Source of the DNA: G963556115 sp963666605
Lineage (GTDB): Bacteria > Planctomycetota > SZUA-567
NCBI GenBank assembly: GCA_965140405.1
Contig: OZ223208.1
Coordinates: 1,984,001-2,048,000 of the forward strand
Length of the DNA stretch: 64,000 nt
Reading direction: 5' to 3'
Below the pieces are notes generated by a model that was given only the letters and a program-made list of their open reading frames with translations, had not been told where the DNA came from and made no database searches. Position 1 is the stretch's first letter. The number at the start of each line of letters is the position of its first letter. Both the position numbers and the translations under genes were made by a program. Below, one piece after another: positions 51,996-62,306 of the stretch.

Positions 51996-53012
51996 TTATA
52001 TGAAATGAATACATCTCACTTTATGACCAGTATCTGATATGGTCTCAGGAATTTGCATAATACTGCATTCTGATTTTTTAACAGGACATCTTGGATGGAA
52101 CGGGCATCCTGAAGGAGGATTTGCAGCGCTAGGTATCTCGCCTCTTAGAATAACTCTCTCTCTACGCATATTAGGTTCAATTATTGGAATAGCACTCAGG
52201 AGGGCTTTGGTATATGGGTGTTTTGGCGAGTCAAAAATTTCATCTGTCGTTGCTTCTTCCATGAGTTGTCCAAGATACATTACTCCCACCTTGTCAGATA
52301 TATGTCTAACAACTGCAAGATCGTGTGTAATAAAAAGATAAGCTAGACCCATCTTTTCTTGTAAATCGCTTAGAAGATTTATTATCTGTGCTTGGATAGA
52401 TACATCGAGAGCACTGACAGACTCATCGCATACTATGAAATCCGGCTTTACAGCGAGAGCTCTAGCAATTGCAATTCGTTGCCTCTGGCCGCCTGAGAAT
52501 TCGTGTGGGTAGCGATCAAGGTACTCATCCTCAAGGCCTACGTCGTTTATTATCTTTTGAACTTCTATTCTAAGTTCTTGTTTTGACCTTTTGTTATGTA
52601 CAACTATACCTTCAGAGATTATATCAAAAACAGTATGCCTTGGGTTTAGGCTTGAGAAAGGGTCTTGGAAGATGATCTGCATCTTTTGGCGTATATCTCT
52701 TAGAGCAGTAGCTTCTAAATCGCTCAGGTTGTTTCCTTGGAAAAACACCTTACCAGATGTTGGCTCTATCAGTCTTAATATTGATCTTCCTGTCGTCGTT
52801 TTGCCGCAGCCGGACTCGCCAACAAGTGAGTATGTCATGCCTTTTTCAATTGAGAAGGATACATCATTGACTGCTTTGACACTACCCGTTTCAGAATTGA
52901 AAAAGCCTCCTCGAATAGGGAAGAATTTACAAAGGTTCTCAACCCTTAGAAGTGGCTCGTTTACAGTACTCGAGTTTGTACACTTGGTGGAGGTGTTTGA
53001 TTTTGTATTCAT
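51996..53012 (-). CDS. Oligopeptide/dipeptide ABC transporter ATP-binding protein (OppF/DppF-like)
   Basis: 338 residues. ABC motifs: Walker A GESGCGKTT (65-73), Q-loop FQDPFSSLNPR, signature FSGGQRQR (172-179), Walker B and D-loop IVCDESVSALDV, and the H-loop FITHDLAV. The C-terminal extension CPFHPRCP is the oligopeptide-transporter type. The permeases, the solute-binding protein and OppD are absent here, so it is an orphan subunit in the window. Its ATG overlaps the epimerase stop (ATGA), showing translational coupling with an unrelated gene. Confidence 0.92.
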   Translation of the reverse strand: MNTKSNTSTKCTNSSTVNEPLLRVENLCKFFPIRGGFFNSETGSVKAVNDVSFSIEKGMTYSLVGESGCGKTTTGRSILRLIEPTSGKVFFQGNNLSDLEATALRDIRQKMQIIFQDPFSSLNPRHTVFDIISEGIVVHNKRSKQELRIEVQKIINDVGLEDEYLDRYPHEFSGGQRQRIAIARALAVKPDFIVCDESVSALDVSIQAQIINLLSDLQEKMGLAYLFITHDLAVVRHISDKVGVMYLGQLMEEATTDEIFDSPKHPYTKALLSAIPIIEPNMRRERVILRGEIPSAANPPSGCPFHPRCPVKKSECSIMQIPETISDTGHKVRCIHFI

Positions 53013-53968
53013 TTAGAATTACTCATATACCACTCAACCGTTTCTTTAATTCCGTCTTCAAGTTCTTTTTTAGCAGTAAAACCGAATAACTTAGTAGCTT
53101 TTTCGGTATCAAGACAACGGCGTGGCTGACCGTTAGGTTTGTCTGTATCCCAGATAATATCACCGTTAAAGCCGACAGCTTTACTAATAATGTGAGATAG
53201 ATCTTTGATATTTACTTCTCTTCCTGAACCAAGGTTTATAGGATCTGATGAATTAAAGTGCTCACTAGCTAGAAGTAGGCCTTCTGCTGCATCTTCAACA
53301 TATAAAAACTCTCTAGAAGGGGACCCGTCTCCCCATAACGTAATATTTTCGGCGCCAGAATCTTTAGCTTCAATACACTTTCTAATCATTGCTGGAATCA
53401 CGTGGGATGAATTGAGATCAAAATTATCACGTGGCCCATAGAGATTTACCGGCAGTAGAAAGATAGAGTTGTAGCCATATTCCTCCCTGTATGATTGACT
53501 CTGTACTAGCATCATCTTCTTTGCCAAGCCGTAAGGAGCATTGGTCTCTTCTGGATAGCCATCCCAGATAGCTTCCTCTTTGAATGGTACTGGGGTAAAT
53601 TTAGGGTAAGCGCAGATAGTCCCTGTTGCCACGAACTTGTTAATACCGCCTTTGTAGCTTTCGTGTAGCAAGTTTGTACCCATCATAAGATTATCATAAA
53701 AAAATGTACCAGGGTGCTCTCTATTTGCACCAATACCTCCAACGTTTGCTGCAAGGTGTATGACCATATCTACTGGGTTACCGCCTTTAGTCGTGTCGCT
53801 AATAAGTTCTTTGATAGCTTCTACATGGCGTAAATCGTATTTGGCACTTCTAGGGATAAACAATTCATCGACACCTAGTTTATTTAGTTTTTCAACTATA
53901 AATGAACCAAGAAAGCCGGCGCCACCAGTAACTATTACACGTTTATTTTTCCAGAAATTTGTAGCCAT
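53009..53968 (-). CDS. GDP-L-fucose synthase-like NAD-dependent epimerase
   Basis: 319 residues. The extended SDR motif GGAGFLG (15-21), AANVGGIGANREHPGTFFYDN and ICAYPKFTPVPFKEE, followed by YGLAKK (catalytic YxxxK), match the GDP-fucose synthase (Fcl) subfamily and its close relatives. It would act on a nucleotide-sugar for surface polysaccharide. A GDP-mannose dehydratase (gmd) is not adjacent, so exact specificity is inferred. The end overlaps the OppF-like gene by 4 bp. The SD is weak. Confidence 0.85.
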   Translation of the reverse strand: MATNFWKNKRVIVTGGAGFLGSFIVEKLNKLGVDELFIPRSAKYDLRHVEAIKELISDTTKGGNPVDMVIHLAANVGGIGANREHPGTFFYDNLMMGTNLLHESYKGGINKFVATGTICAYPKFTPVPFKEEAIWDGYPEETNAPYGLAKKMMLVQSQSYREEYGYNSIFLLPVNLYGPRDNFDLNSSHVIPAMIRKCIEAKDSGAENITLWGDGSPSREFLYVEDAAEGLLLASEHFNSSDPINLGSGREVNIKDLSHIISKAVGFNGDIIWDTDKPNGQPRRCLDTEKATKLFGFTAKKELEDGIKETVEWYMSNSK

Positions 53969-54130
53969 AATTGGTTTTTTCTTTCTACTAGCTTGATATA
54001 ATATATAATCAAAAAATATTTAATTACAATTATAGTATTTAATTGTTTAATGCAAGGACAAATGCAAAATAAAATGCTATAAAATGAGTTGATTCGTGTG
54101 GGTATGTCTTTCGAAAGTAGTTGGAGAGTA

Positions 54131-56995
54131 ATGCTAATTGAAAGTGTTCAGATAAATGGATTTGGCTGTATCAATGGAGAATATGAATTTTCCAAAGGGC
54201 TCAACCTTATTGTTGCGGGGAATGAAGCAGGCAAAACAACACTTGCAGATGCACTGGTAGCAATTATTTATGGGGTCAAGAATATTGGAAGAAGCGGTAA
54301 TGGAAGCAGTAAGCCTTTTAAAAGGTATGCTCCTCTAGGATCAGAGAGCTTCTCTGCTAGTGCTGTTGTTAAGACAGAGAGCGGTAGGCGTCTAAACATT
54401 TGGAGAGATTTTGCGCTAGATAAACTTAGGGTCTTGGAGTTGAGTAGCGGCAAAGATATTACTCTGGACTTTAATCTTCCTCCTAATGGGGACTCCCTGG
54501 GTGAGAATCTGACGGGACTAAGTGTAAACCAGTACAAAAAGCTTGCTACTTTATCTCAGGATGAATTGAATAAAAATTGGGATTTTGTAGAATTTGTCGA
54601 TGCTCTTTCAGCACTCTTTAGTACTGATGACTCTCATGGAGTATCAGTAGAAGAGGCTAAGGCTGTACTTGAAAGCAGTATAGTATCTTATGAAGGTCTT
54701 ACGGGTAAAGGTAAGCTCAGAGTGGATACTGAGATCAAGCGTCTGCATGAGAGAATTGCTCAGATTGACGAGGAAGTTGCAGAGATAAATGCAGTGTACT
54801 CTCAAGTTGAGCAAAGGTTTGAAGAGGCTGCAAATCAAAGACTAAAAACGAAAAAAATCAAGGATTCAATAAAGAAGTATGATTATTTGTTGTGTATGCT
54901 ACATAGAGATGAGTTGCTCGAGAAATTGGAGGAGAAGAGTGCTGCAAGGGAGAGAATTACAGATGTTCAAGCAGAGATTGCAGAGCTAATACCTATAAAG
55001 GAGTTTGAATTTGTTAGTATAGAACATATGACAGAGCTTTTAACATTATTTAACGATAAAGTTGAACGGCAACAGGATGTTAAGAGTCTCAGACAGACTT
55101 CTTCTGAGGAGCTTGAATACCTTAGAATTCGTGTTGAAAACCTAGGTAAACGCTCGAATGTAAGTGAAGATGATTTACAGAGAATAGAGCAGAATATTGC
55201 AATTTTAGAGAATAACCTTGGTCGGGAAAAATCAGTTCGCATTGATTGTAGAAGTGCTGAAGGAGTTATGATAGAAGCTGGTGTTGGCTCTGAAGAGATT
55301 AGAAAATATAATAAGTGGAAATCTGTTTCTCGTGAAGTTGAGGTTGAGTTTGTTGATAATTATCCTCGTATAAAAGAGCAAATCGAGAATAAAGAGAACA
55401 ACTTGAAGCATGAGAGGGAACAGCATTTAAGCACTCTCAGAGAGATTGCTAGTGAGAGGATGTACCGTTATAAGTTCTCGAGAAATAATTTGATTCTCGG
55501 GTGTATATTTACAGCTATGTCGGTATTTTCATTTGTTGCTATGGGGTTCCTTCTCTTTATGTTGATACCTGCTGTTGCATGTGTTGGCTGGGCTATTTTT
55601 GGTGCTATTAAATTGGTCGGTGTTCAGAATATTGGAATTGACGAGGAAGCCCACGCTCAAGAAGAGATTGTCAGGCTCGACGAAATTCTGGCGGGTTTTG
55701 CAGAAAAATATGAGAAGATGGAAGCAAAACTAGAGAGCTTTTCAGAGGAGATTGGTCTGGATAGGGAGGATTTACTAAGCCTTACTCAGCGAGTAAAAAA
55801 AGCTAGAAAAGAGGTTGATGTCTGGGAGCAGAAGGTTGACCGTCATAATGCTTTGGATAGTGTCATTAATGAATGTCTTGCAACATTAAAAAAGATCTTC
55901 TGTGAAATTGGTATTGCTGATACGAGTACTCGACTTGATATTACTCGTGCAAAAGTTTTTTTAAGAGAGGTCTCTGATGCTTTATCAATTATTAAGCAGT
56001 TTGAAGATGTGGCTGAGAAAGATAGAGCTATAAGTAGTCAGATAGAACTCTTGCAAGATGAAATTGATGAGATAACTGCGGAACTTGTTGATTGCTTTGA
56101 AAGAGCGGGGGTTGACCTTGTTGATAAAGATTATTCATCAGCAATGGATGATTTCCGTGTTCGCTTAAGCTCTCTTAAGAGGCTAGAACAACTTGAAAGT
56201 GTTATTTTAAATGAAGCGATTTCCGCAGCTGGTGATAAGGATGAAATTGATATTATAAATTCAGAAGTGTCTACTTGGGATAATCGACTCAGTAAGATGT
56301 TAGAAGAAGATCCATGGCTTGAGGTTCATAAACCTTGCCTAGGGGTTCTTGAATATGGTAGTGAGATAAAGTTGGCTCGCACCAAGTTAGAAGATACCGA
56401 AGGAGAGTTGGTGGAGCGTGAGAAGGCTTTAGCTATTGAAGAAGGAAGGCGTAGGGAGCGGTTACCGTTCCTTGAGGATGAGAAGGCAGAAGCGTTGAGG
56501 GCTCTTAGAAGAGCCGAGAGGTTTGAGGCTTCTGTTTCTGAAGCGCTAAGTGTACTAGATACAATATCAAATGAGCTTCATGCACGTTGGAGTCCACTAT
56601 TTTCTGAGGAGTTCAATTCATATATTGAGAGATTTTCAAGTAATATGGAGTTCTCACTATCTAAAAACCTGAAATTATGTGCTGTGCTCCGTGAGAACGG
56701 GATGGCTATTAGTAGTGATGATATTGCTGAATATATGTCAAAAGGGATGAGAGATCAGGTATATTTGTCTTTGCGTTTGCTACTATCTCAGAAGGTGGCA
56801 CGTGATGAGGCTATTCCAGTTATATTAGATGATCCCTTTATAAATGCTGATGAGCGAAGGTTTAAGGAGGGTATGAACCAACTCTTAGAGCTGTCTAAAT
56901 CTACTCAGGTATTTGTCTTTTCATGCCATGAAATCAGGCATGAAGACCTTTGTTTTGAAAAAGAAGATTTTGCTGATGCAGTTGTTAAGCTTTAA
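54131..56995 (+). CDS. YhaN/SbcC-like SMC-type ATPase with membrane hairpin
   Basis: 954 residues from the ATG at 54131, which has GGAG just before it and the family start MLIESVQINGFG; in-frame starts upstream (54089, TTG) lack support. Walker A is at about 29-37 (GNEAGKTTL), coiled coils follow (about 190-440), a pair of hydrophobic helices lies near 453-500, more coiled coil follows, and the Walker B/D-loop ILDDPFINADERR is near 898-910 with FSCHEIRHEDL after it. This is the YhaN branch of SbcC/Rad50-type ATPases, usually paired with an SbcD/YhaO-like nuclease that is not found here. It would act in DNA end processing at the membrane (inference). Confidence 0.88.
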   Translation: MLIESVQINGFGCINGEYEFSKGLNLIVAGNEAGKTTLADALVAIIYGVKNIGRSGNGSSKPFKRYAPLGSESFSASAVVKTESGRRLNIWRDFALDKLRVLELSSGKDITLDFNLPPNGDSLGENLTGLSVNQYKKLATLSQDELNKNWDFVEFVDALSALFSTDDSHGVSVEEAKAVLESSIVSYEGLTGKGKLRVDTEIKRLHERIAQIDEEVAEINAVYSQVEQRFEEAANQRLKTKKIKDSIKKYDYLLCMLHRDELLEKLEEKSAARERITDVQAEIAELIPIKEFEFVSIEHMTELLTLFNDKVERQQDVKSLRQTSSEELEYLRIRVENLGKRSNVSEDDLQRIEQNIAILENNLGREKSVRIDCRSAEGVMIEAGVGSEEIRKYNKWKSVSREVEVEFVDNYPRIKEQIENKENNLKHEREQHLSTLREIASERMYRYKFSRNNLILGCIFTAMSVFSFVAMGFLLFMLIPAVACVGWAIFGAIKLVGVQNIGIDEEAHAQEEIVRLDEILAGFAEKYEKMEAKLESFSEEIGLDREDLLSLTQRVKKARKEVDVWEQKVDRHNALDSVINECLATLKKIFCEIGIADTSTRLDITRAKVFLREVSDALSIIKQFEDVAEKDRAISSQIELLQDEIDEITAELVDCFERAGVDLVDKDYSSAMDDFRVRLSSLKRLEQLESVILNEAISAAGDKDEIDIINSEVSTWDNRLSKMLEEDPWLEVHKPCLGVLEYGSEIKLARTKLEDTEGELVEREKALAIEEGRRRERLPFLEDEKAEALRALRRAERFEASVSEALSVLDTISNELHARWSPLFSEEFNSYIERFSSNMEFSLSKNLKLCAVLRENGMAISSDDIAEYMSKGMRDQVYLSLRLLLSQKVARDEAIPVILDDPFINADERRFKEGMNQLLELSKSTQVFVFSCHEIRHEDLCFEKEDFADAVVKL

Positions 56996-58122
56996 TTACT
57001 TATATCTTCCTTACTCGATGCTATTTTCTCAAGAAGCATAACGACTATTATACCAGCTATGGCCATAAGTATAGCATACATTGTTTGTGGTTGTAATCCT
57101 GAGATTGTTTCAACACTCTCTTTTGAAAGCATAGAGTCGCTGTATTCCATAACCTTGCATTGGAAGCTATCACTATAATTCCACGGTAGTACCAAGACTT
57201 CTTCAATAATCTTCTCTTTCTTGCCATCAATAATGTGTTTGACTAGCTCATGTTTCCACGGCCATATTTTGCGCATAGCCCCCATCATTATTCCTACAAG
57301 TACACACATTGTTCCTTGATACCATCTAGCAAGTACCCACTTTAGAAATCTTGAGAAACCGATAATTCCGGTGAACTGCCCCAATTGAAACAATACAAGT
57401 GTCCAGAAAGCTCCGGTGCTAGCTAATAGTTCATAGCTTTCTGCAAATTTAAAAGCTGCTGCAAGTTTGAGTGCACCTACAAACGTCTTGATTGCTCCTG
57501 TTATGAAGTAGTATTTTCCGAGCACTAGCAACAGAAAAGAACCACTAATACCAGGGAGAATCATAGCGCAGATTCCAATAATACCGCATAAATATATAAA
57601 CCAAGCGCTCTCTGGTGTGGCTACTGGTATTAGCCCGCAAATCTTCCATGCAGCAGCAAACCCGGCGAATACTAGGATTGCTCTCTGTATATTCCATTTG
57701 TCAACCTCTTTGAAGACAACAAAAATTGAGCCTAAGATGAGTCCGAAGAAAGCCGACCAAGTAAGAATTGGATGCTTTTCAAGGAGGGTATGCATCAAAC
57801 TGGCAGTAGAAAGAATAGCCAAGCTAACTCCCGAGAACAGTACCAATATGAATTTTAGGTGTACGTGAGCGAGTGCCTGGCGGATTCTTAATTTGAAGAC
57901 AAGCTTTAACGCAGTCAAATCGAATGATGCGATTGCATTGATTAACTCTTGGTATATACCAGTTATGAATGCTATCGTTCCACCAGAAACACCAGGGATA
58001 ATATCAGCTGCTCCCATACAAACCCCTTTAATAAAGAGTAGTATGGCTTGAATATAATTGTATGGACCTGAACTGGCGTTGAATGCCTCTTTCCAGCTCT
58101 GTTTGTTGCTATTCTCTTGCAA
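56992..58122 (-). CDS. popT: DUF368 polyprenyl-phosphate transporter (PopT-type)
   Basis: 376 residues from TTG 58122, which has AGGAG just upstream; a TTG at 58149 is also in frame but lacks such a site. About ten membrane helices with two repeated motifs, GAADIIPGVSGGTIAFITGIY and ILPGISGSFLLLVLGKYYF, define DUF368. Members (PopT) recycle undecaprenyl phosphate across the inner membrane for peptidoglycan and other envelope glycans. The gene converges on the YhaN-like gene with a 4-bp overlap of ends. Confidence 0.9.
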   Translation of the reverse strand: MQENSNKQSWKEAFNASSGPYNYIQAILLFIKGVCMGAADIIPGVSGGTIAFITGIYQELINAIASFDLTALKLVFKLRIRQALAHVHLKFILVLFSGVSLAILSTASLMHTLLEKHPILTWSAFFGLILGSIFVVFKEVDKWNIQRAILVFAGFAAAWKICGLIPVATPESAWFIYLCGIIGICAMILPGISGSFLLLVLGKYYFITGAIKTFVGALKLAAAFKFAESYELLASTGAFWTLVLFQLGQFTGIIGFSRFLKWVLARWYQGTMCVLVGIMMGAMRKIWPWKHELVKHIIDGKKEKIIEEVLVLPWNYSDSFQCKVMEYSDSMLSKESVETISGLQPQTMYAILMAIAGIIVVMLLEKIASSKEDISN

Positions 58123-58375
58123 GTTGTTTCTCCTAGGATTACTACTCAAATCAATATTATATATGATTAATATTTTATAAATGTTATAGTATAGTTAGAC
58201 TCCTAAGTATTTCAATTGTATAGAAATAAAAACAATGTAATATGCTTAATTTACTTGACGAAATTTGAAAAATAATGAAAATTAGTACTGATTTACTTTA
58301 ACGTATATTAATATAACTCTGCACATTTATAATTGCAATTAACTTGCCATTGCTAACGCTTTAAGAAAGTATAAT

Positions 58376-59641
58376 ATGGAATCAAGTCTCAGAAACACAT
58401 CGCCTATTATTTATAACTTATTTCCGCCTTTAGTGGGTGATGTTGATAATTGGATTGGACATGTTCAAAGAGCTGCTGGCATGGGGTTTAATTGGTGCTT
58501 TTTGAATCCGATACATCTTGTTGGAGCGTCTGGAAGTCTTTATTCCATAAGGGATTACTTTGAACTTAGTCCTGTTTTTTTTGGTAGTAAAGGCAAAGAC
58601 TCTCAATGGCATAGATTTAAAAAGTTTGTCTCTGATTCACGAGCTATGGGCGTTGAAGTTATGGTTGATCTTGTTATCAATCATAGCGCGTATGACAATC
58701 CTCTCACTAGGGACAAGAGAGAGTGGTATCGTTTGAATAAGGATGGCTCAATAAAGAATCCTGGATGTAAAGATGATTCTGCTCCTGGTGGTTGGGTTAC
58801 TTGGGGAGACCTGAATGAATTTGATAATGCCGGGTCAAAAAAACGTGATGAGTTATGGGAATACTGGTGGTCACTTGTTAAAAAGTTTTTAGATGCTGGT
58901 GTAAGAGGTTTTAGGTGTGATGCTGCATATCAGACTCCAAATTCGCTGTGGAATATGCTTATCACTCGAGCTAGAGAGGTCGATTCAGAAGTAACTTTTT
59001 TTGCTGAAAGCCTAGGTTGTTCCTTGGAGCAGACCATGGGACTTGTTGAAGCGGGACATGACTTTGTCTTTAATTCTGGAAAATGGTGGGACTACAAAGC
59101 GGACTGGTTTATTCAACAGAATAACGCTCTGGTAAAGAAAAAGGGAAGATCTATATGTTTCCCAGAGAGCCACGATACTCAAAGGCTTGAAGTAGAGTTT
59201 GAAGGTGATATGGATCGAGTAAAACAGCACTATCTATTTACAGCGTTCATCTCATCTGGAGTGCTTATTCCAATCGGCTTTGAATATGGTTTTAAAAAGA
59301 GCTTGCATGTCGTGCATACTAATCCTTATGATTATGAAGGGGCTAGTTATGATATGACCGACTATATAAGGCAGATTAATGAAACAAAACTAGCTTATCC
59401 GTTACTTGCTCAGGATGGTATTTTAAGAGTTATTGAGACAGAATATCCAGAGTTACTTGCTTTGATAAAGGTCTCAGAGGATAAGGAGGAGCGCATGGCT
59501 TTTCTATTTAATAGAAGTGGTAAGCAAATTAAAATAGATATTACTAAAATATTGGCTAAAATTGGTGCTAAGGAATTGAAAGAGGCAGAAGAAGGTATTC
59601 TTACTATGCAGAGATATGGCTTCACGCTTTGCTCTTTGTAA
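58376..59641 (+). CDS. GH13 alpha-amylase family protein
   Basis: 421 residues, no signal peptide, so cytoplasmic. The four GH13 regions are seen: DLVINHSA (98-105), GFRCDAAY with nucleophile D182, FFAES with acid E211, and PESHDT (263-268). The N-terminal IIYNLFPPLVGDVDNWIGHVQRAAGMGFNWCFLNPIH resembles the maltosyltransferase GlgE catalytic core, but the GlgE N-domain is absent. The likely role is transfer or hydrolysis on alpha-glucan. It is followed by a GH57 branching-type gene on the same strand after 77 bp, which supports glycogen metabolism. Confidence 0.88.
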   Translation: MESSLRNTSPIIYNLFPPLVGDVDNWIGHVQRAAGMGFNWCFLNPIHLVGASGSLYSIRDYFELSPVFFGSKGKDSQWHRFKKFVSDSRAMGVEVMVDLVINHSAYDNPLTRDKREWYRLNKDGSIKNPGCKDDSAPGGWVTWGDLNEFDNAGSKKRDELWEYWWSLVKKFLDAGVRGFRCDAAYQTPNSLWNMLITRAREVDSEVTFFAESLGCSLEQTMGLVEAGHDFVFNSGKWWDYKADWFIQQNNALVKKKGRSICFPESHDTQRLEVEFEGDMDRVKQHYLFTAFISSGVLIPIGFEYGFKKSLHVVHTNPYDYEGASYDMTDYIRQINETKLAYPLLAQDGILRVIETEYPELLALIKVSEDKEERMAFLFNRSGKQIKIDITKILAKIGAKELKEAEEGILTMQRYGFTLCSL

Positions 59642-59718
59642 AGAGATATTCGTGTGTGAGTTAATAGGTGTGTTGAGATTTTTTATGACATTTGATACAA
59701 AAAAGGTTCGGGGGTAAA

Positions 59719-62205
59719 ATGGCTGAAGGTGCAGAAAAAAAAGAACTTAAAAATAATATTGAAGAGAATACGCAGGATTTAGATAAAAGTGATATTGAGG
59801 TAGAATCTAAATCTGAGCATAATGACGATGAACTCCATGGTAGTGCAGGGGTTGACTATAAGCAAAGAACTGCTTCGGCGGTGGATGAAGAACTTACTTA
59901 CTCTGTAACTGGAAGGCCAACTGAAAAAGACCAAAAGGTTGAAACGAAAAAAGCTGATAAGATTGAGAAAAAGGTACAAGCCAAGCATGCTATTCCTAAG
60001 TCAATAATTGATCCAGATACTAAGCAAGAGGTCGAGTTGAACAGGGATATGATCTTAGAAGAGCCCTTTATTGACGAGTTCTATAATGAAACATACTGTT
60101 ATCTCATTCCACGTGAACCTGGTATTATACTTACTTTTTGGGAGGTCGGTAGTGACACTAAGGCGCAACTGATAGAAAAATATGGTGAGAATTTCTTTGA
60201 AACCAATTATTTGATTTTGAGAGTTTATGAAATTACTGGGGTTGACTTTGATGGTTTTAATGCTAATAGCGTGAAAGAGATTGATGATTTTCTTGATGAC
60301 AAGAATTCATACTGGTTAAATCATGTTAAAAAAGGTGCAGATTATGTGGTTGAAATCGGGTACCGCTCAAAGGGTACTGAATTCTTTGAATTAGTGGCTC
60401 GTTCAAATACATGTTTTTCCCCAAAAGGATTTACTGAGACGAAAGAGCGTTATAATGAGTATGCAAGTGTCGAGGTTGATGGCAATAATGTTGAATTGCC
60501 TGTAACTGGTGAGAATGAAGACTGGAGAATCAACCAATATAAATATTGGAAAGAAGGTACTCATTCAGCACCTGAAGAGAAGGGGTATTGGGCACTAATA
60601 CTGCACCAACACCTCCCACATGTTCGTCATCCTGAGCATGATGTTCCGCTTGAAGAGCAATGGTATATGGAAGCAGTAGTCTCTGTATATACACAGCTTA
60701 TTAAGATGTTTTGGAATCTAAATGATGACAAGGTTGACTTTAGGCTTACTCTATCCTTGACACCGTCTTTGATGAGTATGATGACTGACGATCTCCTAAA
60801 GACTAGGGTAGCGCGTCACATTGATCAACTTATACAGTTAGCTACTCGAGAGAAAGAGAACTCTGAAGGGGCACCATATATGGCTGCTATCGATGATACT
60901 TTGGAGCGCTTTTGGACAGCTAAAACGGTATTTGAAGCATACGATGGTGATCTTACACGAGCTTATAAAGATTTTCAGGATATGGGCAAACTCGAGATTA
61001 TTACATGTCCAGCTACACATATGGTACTTCCTCTATTCAAGCACTTCCCTGAAGCCGTTAATGCTCAACTTGGTACTGCGTGTGCTCAGTATGAAAGAAT
61101 ATTTGGACGTATGCCTCGTGGTATATGGCTTCCAGAGAATGCGTTTACTCCTGGTGTTGATAAGTTCTTAAATGAAGCTGGAATAAAGTGGTGTCTAGTA
61201 AATGAAAATGGATTACTTGAAGGTGATACTAAGTGCCACAGAGGTACGAATGAACCAGTTATTACTCCAAATAATGTTGCTGTTTTTGGAATTGATCAGC
61301 TGACTAGAGCTGCTGTTTGGAGCCGTGAGAGTGGTTATCCAGGACATCCAAATTATAAAGAGTGGTATAGAGACCTTGGATATGAAGCAGATTGGGATTA
61401 CCTTCCTGAATACTTTAAAACTGCAGATGTACGGCGTAATACGGGGTTGAAGTATTATAGAATTACAGCTAAAGATGCAGGTCTTGGAGATAAGGATTAT
61501 TATAATCCAGATTGGGCAAAAGAGATTGCACATAAACAAGCAGGTGAATTTGTGTGTCATAGAGGTGCCCAGATCTACGCGGAACAAAGCAAATCGGGAC
61601 TCAAACCATGTATTACTTCTGCTTATGATGCAGAGCTGTTTGGGCATTGGTGGGAAGAGGGACCGTTCTGGATTGAGAGTGTATTTAGAAAGATGCTTTA
61701 TGATCAAACCGAGGTCAGGCCTGTTACTCCGAGTGAGTACCTAGAAGAGCACCCAACTCATCAGAAAATGATGCCAGGGGCAAGCTCATGGGGGAAGAAT
61801 GACTACTTCCAGACTTGGGTTGAGAATAAGGAGTATCAGTCAAATCACTGGATCTTTAGACATCTATTCAGATTGAGTAACTTGATGATAGATCTTGCTA
61901 CACAATATAAGGATATTGATCTTTCAACTGAGAGCGATGTCAATAAGAGAGTAATAGCAAGAGCATTGAACCAGGCTTCCCGTGAGTTATTCCTTGCAAT
62001 ATCATCTGACTGGGGATTTTTGATCTCAACTGGGCAAGCTGTGCGTTACTCAGAGGTTAGAACAATCAAGCATATTGATAGGAGCAAAGAGCTTCTTAGA
62101 CAAGTTAAGGATGGTGATATCAACATGTCTTATCTCTGTACACTAGAGGTAGCTGATAATATCTTTGATAATGATATGGATTATAGACGTTTTTGTAGAT
62201 GGTAA
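59719..62205 (+). CDS. DUF4912-GH57 alpha-glucan branching-type enzyme
   Basis: 828 residues. The first ~110 residues are charged and low-complexity; residues about 115-255 form a DUF4912 domain (CYLIPREPGIILTFWEVG...), a suspected carbohydrate-binding or regulatory module. Residues about 285-800 form the GH57 barrel: motif HQHLPHVRHPE (about 294-304), nucleophile E473 in WLPENAF, and the acid D637 in AYDAELFGHWW. GH57 members of this type are 1,4-alpha-glucan branching enzymes. An upstream in-frame ATG at 59692 is rejected because GGGGGT precedes the ATG at 59719. It follows the GH13 gene. Confidence 0.88.
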   Translation: MAEGAEKKELKNNIEENTQDLDKSDIEVESKSEHNDDELHGSAGVDYKQRTASAVDEELTYSVTGRPTEKDQKVETKKADKIEKKVQAKHAIPKSIIDPDTKQEVELNRDMILEEPFIDEFYNETYCYLIPREPGIILTFWEVGSDTKAQLIEKYGENFFETNYLILRVYEITGVDFDGFNANSVKEIDDFLDDKNSYWLNHVKKGADYVVEIGYRSKGTEFFELVARSNTCFSPKGFTETKERYNEYASVEVDGNNVELPVTGENEDWRINQYKYWKEGTHSAPEEKGYWALILHQHLPHVRHPEHDVPLEEQWYMEAVVSVYTQLIKMFWNLNDDKVDFRLTLSLTPSLMSMMTDDLLKTRVARHIDQLIQLATREKENSEGAPYMAAIDDTLERFWTAKTVFEAYDGDLTRAYKDFQDMGKLEIITCPATHMVLPLFKHFPEAVNAQLGTACAQYERIFGRMPRGIWLPENAFTPGVDKFLNEAGIKWCLVNENGLLEGDTKCHRGTNEPVITPNNVAVFGIDQLTRAAVWSRESGYPGHPNYKEWYRDLGYEADWDYLPEYFKTADVRRNTGLKYYRITAKDAGLGDKDYYNPDWAKEIAHKQAGEFVCHRGAQIYAEQSKSGLKPCITSAYDAELFGHWWEEGPFWIESVFRKMLYDQTEVRPVTPSEYLEEHPTHQKMMPGASSWGKNDYFQTWVENKEYQSNHWIFRHLFRLSNLMIDLATQYKDIDLSTESDVNKRVIARALNQASRELFLAISSDWGFLISTGQAVRYSEVRTIKHIDRSKELLRQVKDGDINMSYLCTLEVADNIFDNDMDYRRFCRW

Positions 62206-62306
62206 TACTTTTTTTGTAAAATATCTTTTATGAACAATATATTAATGTATAATATTCACAGTATATTGAAAACTGATTACTTATAAATGTTGAATGTGAC
62301 AAAAGA

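Noticed and set aside
52591..53016. 141-residue plus-strand ORF inside the OppF-like gene
   Set aside because: Antisense shadow of the conserved ABC motifs.
61213..61707. 164-residue minus-strand ORF inside the GH57 gene
   Set aside because: Antisense to the conserved GH57 catalytic region; no ribosome binding site and no family features.
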